Positions 1 to 17,270 of a stretch of DNA of 64,000 nt are shown piece by piece (the first letter of the stretch is position 1; each line of letters starts with the position of its first letter). The notes under the pieces were generated by a model that saw only the letters and a program-made list of their open reading frames with translations, did no database searches and was not told the origin of the DNA. The translations under genes and the position numbers were made by a program. The stretch comes from Rutidosis leptorrhynchoides (Eukaryota; Streptophyta; Magnoliopsida; Asterales; Asteraceae), in assembly GCF_046630445.1 (NCBI RefSeq), contig NC_092335.1, positions 6,801,501 to 6,865,500 on the forward strand. The letters are read 5' to 3'.

Positions 1-2120
<2,120 letters not shown>

Positions 2121-3201
2121 CTACTATTTGTTTCTTTTTGTTTTGATTGATTGTTACGTGAAGATCTTCTCAAAACCCTATCCATTTCAAGTTTGTTTTA
2201 TGAAAGAGATGCTGAAATTTTGATTCTTGAAGATGATTTTAGTTGATCCATTTTTTCATGTTTGATAATTTCAAATTTCATATTTTGTAATAGTGGTTAG
2301 TGTCTAAATCCAACAGGTAAAGGCATGTTTATTTTGTTAATTGTTTTATTGGTAACATGAACTAAAACCCTATTAGTAGGGTAAAGTCTAAGGTAATCAT
2401 GGTTTTTTAGTCAAACTTTTCAACTTTAGTCTTTCCAACACACAATTTACTTCTTCCACTCCATTTTGATGTGTATTTCTCAAAATGTCCTATCATAAAT
2501 TAACTCTTATAAAGTTTTAAATAATTTGTGTAAGCATTTCATCAAGAGTAGTTTAGACAATTCATGTGGAAGAAGTAAAATTCATGTTGGATTTATGATC
2601 TCCGATTATTATTTATGTTATTGTGTAACTTTTTTCATAGATTTATATTTTATAATCTATTTTCCAAGTAAATTTAATCTATTCTAATTATGTAAGTTAC
2701 AGGTTAAGGGATGTGGGTTTCAAAGCCCAATAACCAACAAAATAATAATTAAAGGTCATGTATAAGCCCAACAACTAACCCATATAATTAGAATAGATTA
2801 CAATAACAACAAATGACTAAAACATTTAAATGTAGTATTGATATTTTCAAACAAATTGTTCAAAATACGTTTAACGCAAAATGTAGTACTTATAAGTGTG
2901 AGTAAGTATAAAAGTTCTTATTATTTACCACTTAATTGTTTTGTGGGATGTAACTAATAAAATCTAATAATTGTTGGTCCTATGGTATTAATTATGAATT
3001 TTTTTTTTTTTAAGTATTCATACTATTAGATATACATCCACATTGCACATTATAACATAAATGAACAATAGAAGAAATATACACAAAGTGATATTTGTGA
3101 TATTAAATTAATTTTTCATTAATGTCCATAATTTATAATACAAAATATGACCAAACTTTTTCACAACTTAGTACAAAATATGTCCATAATTTTTAATCCA
3201 T
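2121..3201. other. Intergenic, no gene seen
   Basis: AT-rich sequence downstream of the F-box gene. I see no ORF with family character and no delimitable repeat. The part next to the gene probably includes its 3' UTR. Confidence 0.5.
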
Positions 3202-3879
3202 CTATTGATAACAAAATCGGTGAACAAAAACCTCCAATTCATAAGCCCAGAAACACGACATGCACTCGGGTGGTGGCAATTCTTGATCCCAGCCATGTGC
3301 ATCTGGAAAATAACCTTGGTGGGCTAAGTTAGGGCACCTCCTTCTCACGTTCTCAAAAGGTTGGCGGTTAAACAACCATAACCTGGCCAGCATAGCAAAA
3401 ACCCGGTTTCTAACCGCAACAACCAAATCAGGTAAGGGTGGGAACGCTTGAATTATGATTTCTAAACCGACATCCCTAAACTGTATTTGGTGCTTAGCAA
3501 ACATTATCAAACCATAAACATAAACAGCTTCTAATACTTTCATATCTGAAGCTTGTTTTAATAAACGAAGCCCTAACTCGTTATAGTCACTATTAAAATA
3601 ACATATTAAACCCTTTCGATAAATCATATTAGGGTTTCCATAGAAAAAACAACGATTCAACAATGCTATTAATTTAGGGTTTCCAAAATGTACGATAGGA
3701 AATATATCTAAGCAAAGTCGTTTATAAATCAAAGGATCAAAGGAGACCTTTAAAAATTCTTTGCAAACAGTCTTTGCTAAGAACAACTGCTGACATGAAT
3801 GTCGCCCAACTCTTGATAATATTTCGGCCAGCATGTCTGTGGGTAGAGCTTCCATAATGGTATTTTGAGTTCCCTTCAT
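3202..3879 (-). CDS. F-box protein, putative (At2g35280/At1g67623-like)
   Basis: A single-exon frame of 225 residues. The N-terminus has an F-box (about residues 9-50, beginning EALPTDMLAEILSRV), which in this family binds the SKP1 adaptor of an SCF ubiquitin ligase. The middle resembles a small helical repeat region (GLRLLKQASDMKVLEAVYVYG). The end has a Cys/Trp motif (PECMSCFWAYELEVFV) that recurs in a plant-specific group of short F-box proteins such as At2g35280. The start is either at 3879 (MKGTQ) or at the second Met at 3855 (MEALP), which lies directly before the F-box. Substrate and pathway cannot be read from the sequence. No break is visible. Recognition of the F-box is firm, and the subgroup is from memory. 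Confidence 0.8.
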   Translation of the reverse strand: MKGTQNTIMEALPTDMLAEILSRVGRHSCQQLFLAKTVCKEFLKVSFDPLIYKRLCLDIFPIVHFGNPKLIALLNRCFFYGNPNMIYRKGLICYFNSDYNELGLRLLKQASDMKVLEAVYVYGLIMFAKHQIQFRDVGLEIIIQAFPPLPDLVVAVRNRVFAMLARLWLFNRQPFENVRRRCPNLAHQGYFPDAHGWDQELPPPECMSCFWAYELEVFVHRFCYQ

Positions 3880-4775
3880 TTATTGTATATTTTTTAAAGA
3901 AAGAAAGATGGAGGTTTTTGCTAATGTTTATTGTGTAATTTTGGGTACTTGAGTGAACTATGTTTAGAAGAAGATTGAAGATCACCAAATATGTGCTTCA
4001 AATATGGTGACTGACAACTGTCTTTGGAAGTTGATTTTGAGTGCTATGAATCGACGTGAGAGGAAGCAAGTCTAATCATAATTAATGGTATAGGTTAGCA
4101 CGTGTCTGGGTACAAAGCTCCAATTTTTTTTAATTAAATTAGAGGTTAAATTGGAAATTTGTCTAAAAATGGTCAGCAATATTTTTTTTAAAAATATGTA
4201 ATGAATTTTAAGAGTTATTTTTTGTAATGGAAGTATTTAAAATGCATATATTAACAATTACTTATTATAAAATGTTCCACCACTTATTATGGTTAAAGAA
4301 TAAAATAAAAGTAACCACTAATTATGATTAATTTTTTGAACTATTTAAGATCAAATAAACTAATAAATTGTTTAACCACTAATAAGTAACAATTATTTTA
4401 TGATTAAATGATAAAGTATAAAAGATAATAACTATTCGAAGATAATATAAAATGACTATGGGTAGTATAAATTTTTAAGTATGTTTACAATTGTAATTTC
4501 ATATGAAGTCTTATGTTAGTTTTTTTAAAATGGAATATCAAAAAATGAAAACTATGTAACAGATAATTGGAATCCACATAAAAGGTTTATGTTACAACGA
4601 AAGTAGAAAATATTGTTTTGAATATGATGGTGAAGCTTAATGGGTTTAAACTTATACCATCACAAAATAGTACCGAAAGCAAAACTATTGTATGTTTTAC
4701 ATGCCGTTGCTGATCGGTGGCAAAAATTAAATATTCAAAATTAACATTCTACAATAGTTTCAATGTTGATTGGGT
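3880..4775. other. Intergenic, no gene seen
   Basis: AT-rich sequence between the start of the F-box gene and the 3' end of the RPA-like gene. It should hold the F-box promoter and the neighbour's 3' UTR, but I can point to no specific site. Confidence 0.4.
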
Positions 4776-7553
4776 TTAGGGTTGTTTCTCAGAATGATTG
4801 GACCATTTTACCTTGGAAGTTGAAGACTTCACAGATCCGGGAGTAGTTAACAGTTCTTGTTTAATTTTTTTCAGTGGCGGGCTAAAACCAATATCGTCAC
4901 TTAGATCGATGGTCCGACTACCAATAGCAGAAGCATTAGAAGCACACTACAATGAAAAAATTAATTAGTTTAATACTGTTAACGAATAATGAAGGTAATC
5001 AAAAATAAGTAATCATACATTAACTGAATAAGTCTGTGTCGAAGATGATGGTTCGAACTCAACATCTTCAAATTGAAATGGATGATCAACCTAATTCATA
5101 TTAATCGTTTGATTAGTATTGATTAGTTAAATAGAATATCAATACTAAACCCATTATATAATTAGAAAGCAATGTTAAAGTATAAAATGCTACCTTGAAA
5201 GTTTCAAAGATTTCTAAATATTCAGGGTCATCGGTAGCATCTTTCACGGTGTAATTGCGAATACCCCGGTCGTTGTTGTAATTAGTGACCTCTATCTTAA
5301 AAAGTAGGGTCTTCTCTAACAAAGCTTCAAACTCATCCGGATAATCATCATCTTCAGACAACTCCTTCATTAACTGATATGCTGTATTGGTAACAAACTT
5401 CTTCACAACCGTTTCAAAAACTGTAAAAGAGGCAGTGCCAGATAGATTTTCTACACGGATTGGCACTTTAAACCTATTATGTATAAAAACATTTATATAA
5501 TTAAAGATTTACAAAACCACAAATCAATCTGTTAGCATAAGTTTTAATAGTTATTTGCAATTAACATGATTACAGGTTGCGGCTTATCTCTACATGCATT
5601 ACACTTGCGTTCCAAAGCTAATAGCTGATCAATGTCCAAAGTAAGATCATAGTTTGGGGTAATAGGTTTTGCACTCTTATTACATTTCTTGCAGGCGATG
5701 TAGTACCAAAGATCATCTGGAAGAATGGTGTTGATTGTGGCTTGAACAATGTAGATACCTTTCTGAAAGTATTTCATTTACACAGTATATTATTGGCATT
5801 AGATGTGCACTAAAATTAGATGAAAAAATCAACTAAAAACAACTAAAATAAACCTATGAAGGTAAACTGGAGTATAATATGATTACCATCAAATAATCTG
5901 TAATTGTAAGAAACTTATCAATATACATGGGACAAATATGATAGCATCAAAATAAGATAAATGGTCTAATTTATTCAATAGGTTAAATAATTACCAAGGT
6001 AGGGTTCAACTGATTTAAACCAATATGCTTTGCATCTTTAAACCAAGCTTTCAGATTACGATCACGAGGTGGGATAACTGACAAAGAAGGAGCTAAAGAA
6101 CCAATTGAATTGTCAGCAGAATGAATTTCATTGAAGCTATCAAATAGAAAACATAAGGAAGTTAGTTTGATAAAGTAAAGTACATCCCAATAACTAAAAA
6201 TGACTTAAATGGTGTATTTATGTCACAAAGATAGTTCCTCATTAAATGCTTGACTTCTAGTCATTGTAGTCATACATTGATCAATGATTGTAGTCATTTA
6301 TTAGCAAATATGTTGTTGTTTCAGGAGGAGGAAACAAGAATTATTTTCACTAATCAATGTACTGCTGTCGGAAATCAACGATCTGCGAATGATTTTTGTC
6401 AACAACTGCATTAGTGTAACTCCCGTCGGTAGCGGCCAGCTTCCCAGCAGCATTAAAAAAACAAAAGAGATTGGACAAAAATCATTAAAGTTACACAAAG
6501 ATCATAATCAAACAATTGCTAATATTATGTTGAATTTGATGTATAAGAAAATTAAGGTTTGTAGAATGAAAAAGTACAAACTGTTATGCGATTTGGTCAC
6601 TCCAAACTGAATGATTAAGATCACAGAAGAATCATCATACACATTTTTGATATGGTGGTCGAAATCAATGGCGAATTTTCCCTGCAGAGTTGCATCCACT
6701 TCCAAGCCACTATTAATCAGTGAATTATAAAAACTTACATAAGTAGAATTAAAAAAAACTTACATAAGTAGAATAATAAGAATAACTGAAATTAAAGACA
6801 TAATTTAACTTAAAAGTAAAAGGTGTAAAAATATTACTCTAAATTTATGAGTTGAAGATTCATGTACTTGTTCTTTAGTTCATCGGTGTTTTTGTAATCC
6901 TGTATTGGACCATAGAAGGATACACGTCCAATAACATCTGCACATATATTTATGAGTAAAAGATTCATGTACTTGTTCTTTACTATAAAAAAAAAGGTTT
7001 ATCATAAACAATATATGACCTGCAGAAACTCTAACTGCAAGCTCACTCTCTATCAAAGCATCGAAAGGAATGAACGTCAAGCCATTATTCCCAGTCCATT
7101 CGTGTGGTGGAATTTCAACAACAGAGGTTTTTTTAGTAAACATGAGTTTGTAATCATGTTTCACATGTTTGGACCGGTAACAAAGGGGACTATCAATTAC
7201 AACAGCATAGGTAATACAATAATTGAACCATTCTTTGATGAGAACATCAAACTTGGCTTTCAGGCTGTTACGGATGTTGACTACAATTTCATGGCCCTTA
7301 TATGAAGAAAATAAATGTAACAAACAAAATCATCAAAATATATTTAAAAAGAACAAAAACTTTAACTTTATACTAAACAAAGTAAATGAACACAAACCAT
7401 ATCATCACACACTATGAGCTCCGGAGTGGGCTTGCCTTCGTCAAATACGTGACCAAGCTTTTGAATAACTCGAACGACTTTAACTTTGATTTGAAAATTC
7501 ACTTGTCGTCCGTCAATAGCTGGTACAGAAATGTTCTTGATTGATCGAGACAT
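4776..7553 (-). CDS. RPA1-like OB-fold single-stranded DNA-binding protein
   Basis: Ten exons on the minus strand, inferred from GT-AG sites and frame: 7553-7398, 7296-7020, 6937-6838, 6709-6582, 6405-6363, 6136-5995, 5762-5574, 5473-5194, 5090-5019 and 4946-4776. The start (MSRSIKNISVPAIDGRQV) is followed by an OB-fold pattern typical of plant replication factor A protein 1 relatives (GHEIVVNIRN, VRVSAGDVIGRVSFYG). A later exon carries a zinc-ribbon OB fold (YIVQATINTILPDDLWYYIACKKCN, then CNAC), continued by FKVPIRVENLSGTASFTVFE as in RPA large subunits. The family binds single-stranded DNA in replication and repair; many plant copies are divergent and of unknown role. The join between exons 7 and 8 does not keep frame with the sites I chose, so there may be a missed micro-exon, an unusual splice site or a one-base defect. 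The fifth exon (43 nt) is the least certain. Confidence 0.75.
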
Positions 7554-8578
<1,025 letters not shown>

Positions 8579-9050
8579 CTAGTGAAATGACCTGTGAAAT
8601 CACGGGTTTGTTTAAACGAAACAATTTAATTACATGTTTTAGGTATTAAGTGAATGTAAATGCTAAAGTCATTTATTTTAATGACCCATTTGACTAAGAA
8701 ACTTGTCGTTGTTTTTATAAATATATAGAGACATGTATTTTAGCAGACATATGTAACGTAATTAATTTCATAAAAAGAATATATATTTGAATATTAATAA
8801 TATAATAAGTATAATTATAATTATTATATTAAAAGTAAAAAATAATAATAAATAATTATTAGTAATAATAAATGCCTTTTAAATGTTTTTAGAAAATTAA
8901 AATTACAAATTAGGAGAGATTAGTATTTCCTTTTATAAAAGATTTCGTATTTTTTTAATTAAATTAATATATAATTATGACATCATCATTATGAAAATCA
9001 AAAGGGTAATTAACATAATGATGACATCATCATTTTAAAGCTTTATATGA
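8579..9050 (-). mobile_element. Non-autonomous Helitron (copy A)
   Basis: Read on the minus strand, the element ends with a stem-loop CCCGTGATTTCACAGG, then eight bases, then CTAG followed by T. This is the Helitron 3' signature (hairpin plus CTRR, T target). The 5' end is placed at a TC at 9050-9049 (TCATATAAAGC); the base before it is not A, so this end is less certain. It has no coding capacity. It shares its terminal 60-100 bases and a TGATGTCATCATT segment with copy B directly to its right. Confidence 0.65.
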
Positions 9051-9053
9051 CTA

Positions 9054-9605
9054 CCAGTGAAATGACTCGTGAAATCACGGGTTTGTTTAAGCGAAACAGT
9101 TTAATGATATATTTTAGGTATTAAGTGAATATAAACGCTAAAATCATTTAGTTTGATGACCCGACGGATTCTGACTAAGAAACTTCTCGTTATTTTTATA
9201 AACACATTGATGTACTTAACTTGGTCGGAATAAATGAACTACATTTATTCTCTCACCATCATCTTCAAGTTTTCATCACAATTACTATTTTACTTATCAT
9301 CAAAGCCTACATTAGAATATTTTTATTGAGACGTGTATTTCACATACATATATAACGTAATTAAGAATTCATATTTGAATTTGAATAATAATATAATAAT
9401 AATTAATAACTAATGAGAGTGAATTTTTTCTCCAAAAAATATAAAATAAATAAATAAGTAGATTTAATTTAATTAGTCATTAATTAGATTAATGACATCA
9501 CCTTAGGGGATTAGAATTTTTTATTTTTATTTTTTATTTTTTCTTAACAAAAAAATTGGCCAAATAATGATATCATCATTATAGGATTTTAATAGAAATT
9601 ATAGA
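9054..9605 (-). mobile_element. Non-autonomous Helitron (copy B)
   Basis: On the minus strand this begins A|TCTATAATTTCTATTAAAATCC at 9605 and ends with hairpin CCCGTGATTTCACGAG, TCATTTCA and CTGG followed by T. Both ends fit Helitron rules (5' TC after A, 3' CTRR before T). It has no ORF. It lies three bases from copy A in the same orientation and belongs to the same family. Confidence 0.72.
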
Positions 9606-9916
9606 TATAAATTCTTTATTAATAACCGTAGAATTTAGTGAAAGGATTAACATTTAGTCCTACAATGATATGTCATATTCCATGATGGCATCTCAAGAAA
9701 AAAAGTTGCTTTGGTATCATTCTTAGCTGGTCTTTTTGGATGATCAGTCATAATGGGACTAAGACACCATCTGAATTCTCGTTGGGAGCAGCAGTGGAGA
9801 ATTTTGGATAATGGACGAAAGCTTGATTCAACAATATCGCGTGAGTAAAAATATATGTCATCGGGTTAAAACCCTACCAGACTTTGATAAATAAATTGAT
9901 TAATCTTCGAAAAAAG

Positions 9917-9962
<46 letters not shown>

Positions 9963-9965
9963 TAC

Positions 9966-10015
<50 letters not shown>

Positions 10016-11019
10016 TTATGTTTATTCAAAATAATTACTAAAATTTTTAATCAGCTTTGACATCTTACCAAAGTCATGTCAAATACTCGTTATAATGTAT
10101 AACTAGAGAGAATGCATAATGCGCAATTCATCTAGTACCAGGTCTCGTGCTCGGAAAATTGATTACCAAATGTTTCACCTTCTATGTGGGAGCCAATATG
10201 CTCGTTCGTAGAGGAGTTTCCTCGCTTACCAACAAAAAGACAATAAAAGTGGGACGGGGAGAGTAACTATTATGAAATTTCCCCAATATCGAATGTGGAT
10301 TACCAATTTAAATAATTATGCATTTAAAATGTAAGGATTAATATTCCAGAGGTGATGTTTGACGTGCTCCGATAATATATATATATATATATATATTTTA
10401 ACGGCGATAGTAAGGTTACTGACATGGACCATTAGCCACACGCCCGATCATATCTATAAAGTTACAGGTCATGCTCACTTCCTATACCCGTTAGCAGAAA
10501 ACCCCAGAATATTACATCCAAAACCCCCCGAAGGAACCTTGCTATATATGGACATAACCCACCATTTGCAAGAAACACTCAGAGGACTCAATGACTAACT
10601 GCAAAACAAATCGCATTATGAAATTCTGAAGTGAATCTCGAACTCGAAATCTCATGAGCACTTAGAAAAGATGATTGGTTTTAGAAAATCTTCAGTTTTC
10701 AAATTTGAGATGAAAACAAAAGTGTTATGTTTCTTTAGACTTATTACTTATTTATTTAGATCAATTATATTGATGTTGTTGGATATACATCAAATTTAAC
10801 CATATTATATTATCTGTTGATTATGTTATATTACATATGTGATTACACTAATTAGTATATAGTAAAATATAATGTATGTCAGAACAATAGAATAGAATAT
10901 ATTAATATTAATTGAGCATAAATAGAAAGGTGACCAACTTTTGTTAGTTAATCAAAAACGTGACTGGAATGAAGACAAAATGGCATACGTCAATACGTCA
11001 TTATTAGATCAGTTATACT
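9606..11019. other. Intergenic with (AAT)n tract; no gene seen
   Basis: Contains a trinucleotide microsatellite (9926-10016) and a short (TA)n at about 10373-10396. The piece at about 10400-10600 has more even base composition and might be a decayed repeat, but I recognise no family. Confidence 0.45.
9926..10016. repeat. (AAT)n microsatellite
   Basis: About 90 bases of AAT/ATA trinucleotide repeat with a single short interruption near 9960-9968. Confidence 0.95.
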
Positions 11020-11370
11020 CAGGGGCGAATTTAGAGGAGGAGGGGGGGTCGCCCGCCCCCAGTCGATTTCGAAATTTTAGTGTAAAAATTTGGATTTTTT
11101 TCATTTTGTTCTAAACCCAAAAGCCATTTGCCCCAAAACCTACATATTTTGTCTCAAAACCTTCAAATTTTGCCCACAATTCTCTAAATTTTGCCCCAAA
11201 ATTTTCAAATTTTGCCCACAAACCTTCAAATTTTATCAAAAAATCTCAAAATTTTGCCTAAAAACCTCCAATTTTTGTCCCAAAAACTCCGTATTTTGCC
11301 CAAAAAAGTTGCTACGGTTTAAAAAAAAAATTTCACCCCCGGTGAAGAAAAATCCTGCTTCCGCCACTGG
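11020..11370. mobile_element. hAT-like MITE with internal minisatellite
   Basis: Begins CAGGGGCGAATTTAGAGG and ends in the inverted form CTGCTTCCGCCACTGG. The flanks are AGTTATACT on the left and ACTTATACT on the right, consistent with an 8-9 bp hAT target duplication with one change. Its interior (about 11105-11310) is a run of diverged units of about 26 bases built on TTCAAATTTTGCCC. The 105-residue frame across it is repetitive, not a gene. Confidence 0.6.
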
Positions 11371-12133
11371 ACTTATACTGATGCTAAAAATTAATTGTAA
11401 AAAGTAGTATTAAGCTAATAACTACTCATATGATCAAAAGTTTAAATAAGAATTACAAAAATATATAGAACTAATAACTATAAATTATAAGACATTTTCA
11501 CCTATTACAAATGTATATAGAACTATAAATATTATAAATTATATGAATTTTCACCTATAAATAAATGAAGTCAAATATAAATATTGATATCTGTTAAGCG
11601 AGGTGTCATGATATTGTCTTCGAAGATTGGAAGTATTTTCATTACCCTTTTTGAAACTTTTCTTGTTTGTTAGAGTAAAAATTAAAAAGTCTACATTTTA
11701 ATCATGCTATAAAATTAAAGGAGAAGATATCGATTGCATATAATTAGCAAGTGCATGAGTTGCTTTCACTTCAATGGCTAATGGACCCCTTGGCCCATTG
11801 GGGGAGTCCTACAAATCATCAACCCTATTTTAGGTGATCCACTTCAAGTGCCTTATTGAACACCAACGAAGCATTGCTTCAGTGGTACCTGGCCTATATG
11901 ATCCTAGGCCCCACGTTTGCAAAGATGGAAAAGGAAAATCATGCAGGCTCGAATCCGAGTTCTGGCAAGCTGTAGGGATTTATGGTGATGGTGTTTCGCT
12001 AGGCTCCAGGGGACTACGGGGACCGCTGGATGGGTTGACAAATGTCAACACAGGGCTTGCATATCCCTGTCGAAACATATGTTTAGGAAAAGGAAGTGCC
12101 TTATTGAACTAATAAAATTATTATATTGAAACA
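11371..12133. other. Intergenic with possible SINE-like segment
   Basis: Positions about 11770-12110 are GC-richer than their surroundings and contain GGCTCGAATCCGAG, which resembles a tRNA B box, and a GTCGAAAC segment also seen in the SINE at 19345-19669. I see no tail and no target duplication, so a decayed SINE is only a possibility. The 92-residue frame here matches nothing I know. Confidence 0.3.
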
Positions 12134-13762
12134 TCTATCTATACATTATTATAAAGCACGTGCTATTATGCTTACGTGTTATCTCCTCAATTAATCTAAT
12201 TTAATATGTCCTACGTGTCAATCTATTATTAAATCAAATTAAATATTAAATTAAGTAATAAAATAAAATATGGCCGATTGATTGTTACCTTAAAAGATAA
12301 AAGATAAATATATAATAATCTTAATTATAGTAATAATATAAATAATATACATATATACATATACATTATTATAAAGCACGTGCTATTATGCTTACGTGTC
12401 ATCTCCTCAAATAATCTAATTTAATATGTTCTACGTGTCAATCTATTATTAAATCAAATTAAATATTAAATTAAGTAATAAAATAAAATATGGCCGATTT
12501 ATTGTTACCTTAAAAGATAAAGATAAATATATAATGATCTTAATTATAATAATAATATAGCCGATTGTTACCTTTAAAAGGTAAAGATAAATATATATTA
12601 ATATTAATTATTATTATTATTAATAAAAAAAATACTCGGTACAAAAACATAATCGGAGAACAAACCAAATGCATGACCACCAACATGTAAATTGTTGTTG
12701 TAATTATATTAAGGGTTTTAATTATTATATTTATTCTATTTTATAATGGTTTAGCTCTTCGATCACTAAACCAAAATGATCAATCATATCAGATAGCTCC
12801 ACTCTTTGAGAGTCTGCATCATCAAATGCTTTGGAGAATATTAATTTTGGCTTTAATTCATTGATATTTTTATTGAATTTTAAATTGGATTTATGCATCT
12901 ATTTTAACTTAAACTTGGTTTGTTTGTTACTTTAATTGGTGATTTGAATATATGTTTTTCAATTACATTATAATGTGATGATATGTTTGTTTCTATTTTC
13001 ATTTAGTTATAAAACAACTTTTTAAGAGTTCATGTTTGCTCATAATTCCATATATTAATTAATTTATAATATTTCCTAATTTAATTTAATATATAAATTT
13101 AATTACTTAAAATATTATATTGTATTACTGTATTATATTATATTAATATTATACTATAAAATAGATATTTTTTATCAACATTATAAAATTATTTATGAAT
13201 CAAATTATACATAAATAAAATTAATTTAACATTTGCGGATAAATTTTAAAAACTACGTTAATATAATACTTGTATAATATTATATAAATGCACGGGCTTA
13301 CGCTTGTCAATCGAAGTTAAAATGGTATTGATTCAGATAAAAAAGCTCTTTTCATCATCAGAAACAACCTGATTTCCGACCTATTGCATTGCATTACCAT
13401 AACGAAAAGAGAAAATAATTCAAAAAAATGTATGTCTGCTTCGTTTGAGATTTTGACATAATAAACTTAGTTTATACTAAAAACATATGCAATTAGAGAT
13501 ATACATAAAATATTATTCTTAATGATCAGTTATAAAAATAACTTTTTAGGGTCTCATGTTTGGTATTTTATCGATTATTTATCAGTTGAAGTTAAAATAA
13601 TTCCAACACACGGGCTTATAATCTATATGTTATTATTCAATACTAATGTTTCGATACAAATGTTATTAGTAACTTGTATTATACATTTGATAAGTATCAA
13701 TGTTAACGTTATCGACTATTAATTATACAAATATCGTGCAACGCACGGGCTCTTAAAGCTAG
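12134..13762 (+). mobile_element. Non-autonomous Helitron with duplicated 5' end
   Basis: Starts A|TCTATCTATACATTATTATA at 12134, a form typical of plant Helitron 5' ends. Ends with hairpin GTGCAACGCAC, then CTAG at 13759-13762, followed by T. The first ~225 bases are repeated almost exactly from about 12358 (both copies contain ATTATTATAAAGCACGTGC), so the 5' terminus is present twice. It is 1.6 kb, AT-rich, with no coding region. Confidence 0.78.
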
Positions 13763-13787
13763 TTAAAATATAAATTTAAGGCCGTAC

Positions 13788-14010
13788 ATATTTTTTTGGT
13801 AACCAGTAACCCCTATAAACGAGCACATTGACTCTCATATCAGGTAAACCTCGGATATCGGGAACCCAGACGTCACCCTCGGGTAAATCACCTTCTACTG
13901 TAAATCTCTAATTAGGTTCAAACTGACATTGTTAAGGATTGAATCCGAGACCTACAACTTCACTAAGAGTCCTGATGGCCACTTGAGCGACTGTGCATAC
14001 ACTACAGTTT
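13788..14010 (-). mobile_element. SINE-like tRNA-derived segment, probable
   Basis: On the minus strand there is a tRNA-like head: CTCAAGTGGCCATCAGG resembling an A box, and GTCTCGGATTCAATCC resembling a B box. A run of seven T on the plus strand at about 13790 would be the A tail. I could not find a target duplication, so both ends are approximate. Confidence 0.45.
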
Positions 14011-15548
14011 TAAGTTGTAATGTTAAATTCTTTAATCCTAGAGATCGAATAGAACAACTATGCATTCGCATAGTATATAGGGATTACTCAATGGCCTCTG
14101 TTCACGTGGACATGAATGCATTATCACATGTACATGAATACAATACTGCATTTGTTATTTATATAAATAGATAATTTTAAGGGAAATAGTTTAGAAGTTG
14201 TTAGTTAGTTACATAGTCTTAAAAGTGCTTTGCAGCCATACTTTATATCAAGTTTTAGTTTTGATTGTTCAATTCACATTTAGATTACATCTTCTGATTT
14301 TATATTCTACGAAATCACATTGAACATAGCGATATGTAAGTAACCTACAAATATAGAGGTATAAAGTTACTCCGTATATCTTTACATAGAAACATATAAT
14401 TATTTTAGTATTTCCACTCACTATTTAAATAAATTTACTCACATCATCCAATAACTAATTGTACTATGAGCATAAATAGTTGTAGAATGAGTGGATATAC
14501 AAAAATAGCAGTGAAAAATATCATTGGGTATATACTAAGGGGTGTATAATGCTGAGTATTGTCTTTTACTGATAAGATTATTGTGTAATATTTGGAATAG
14601 AGCAAGGTGTTGGGTACTATTGAGCATGCATGAAGTACAATGGCAATGAGGGGCAGAATGACTGAATGAGTGGGTTAGTGCCTTAGTGGTCCATTTACTA
14701 TTATCATACGATATTTGGATGGGTGGATAATGAGGTGAAGATCTTTGTGAAGGTCTAGATAACACTCCATTACATATTTTGAAATCAGATCATCGTAGTG
14801 CAGATCATGGTAGTGCAGTAACAATAATAGCATATACTAAAATATGATATTGTTTGATCTTATCATATCATATCATATATCATATATCATATATATATAA
14901 TAAAAAAAATTGAATTAACTGGGATACGAAAAGAGTAGCAAGCATTTGTGCTAGACTAAAAGTTGGCTAATGTGAGTATGTGACCCAGATCTCGAATCCA
15001 ACTAAAGATTATAGACCAAACAACTCATGATTTTTTATTTTATTTTTTTTTTGTATAAATTCGTGATGAGTATATACAACCACCATGATGTCTGTGATGA
15101 ATATGTTTGAATTTACTTTATTGGCTTATAAAAAGAAAGTTAAAAACTACTCATGGTACTTCACAACTCCAACTCAATACCTGTGGGGCTGTGGTACATA
15201 ATTTATAATAGTTAATCGGATACAAATCAAGTTAACCATTGTAATCCATGGGCCAATTATATTGATTGAATCCAAAAGAAATGCAAAAAAATCAAAACAC
15301 TAAAAAAGAAAATATACGTTGATTTGATTTGGACACTGAACATGCACTAAAAGAAAAAAAGAAAAAAACATTTAAAAAATTTAAAAACAAGTCAAAGACC
15401 ACATAATACGATACTATATGATAATATTTGAAGCTAACATTTCAGATACAAATTTTAGATCAAAATTTAAACCACGGAAATTAATATCCCTACATAAGAT
15501 TTGATTTTCAAAACCAAGTTGATAACAAATGAAGTCACCATAAAATTA
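14011..15548. other. Intergenic, no gene seen
   Basis: Sequence 3' of the eL15 gene. A TATCA-rich simple stretch lies at about 14855-14895. Frames of 60-80 codons here have no family character. Confidence 0.5.
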
Positions 15549-17095
<1,547 letters not shown>

Positions 17096-17270
17096 TGTTG
17101 GTTGCGCCCTTTCTCGATTGCAAACCGCGCAGCAAAGGCTGCTAATAAGCGTAAAAATGTGAAATTAGGTTTGAATTAGGGTTTTAGAGTGATATCTAAA
17201 CATCTTTGGGCCCGGTATCTTATTACGGCCCATTTCCTATAGGGCTTGGATTTATCTTTATAGAATAGAA

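Noticed and set aside
11090-11407. 105-residue FCPK(T/N)F repeat protein
   Set aside because: It is an artefact of the ~26-bp repeat inside a MITE; there is no start context or family match.
14535-14765. 76-residue minus-strand frame rich in Ser/His
   Set aside because: Low-complexity composition and no recognisable motif or splice context.
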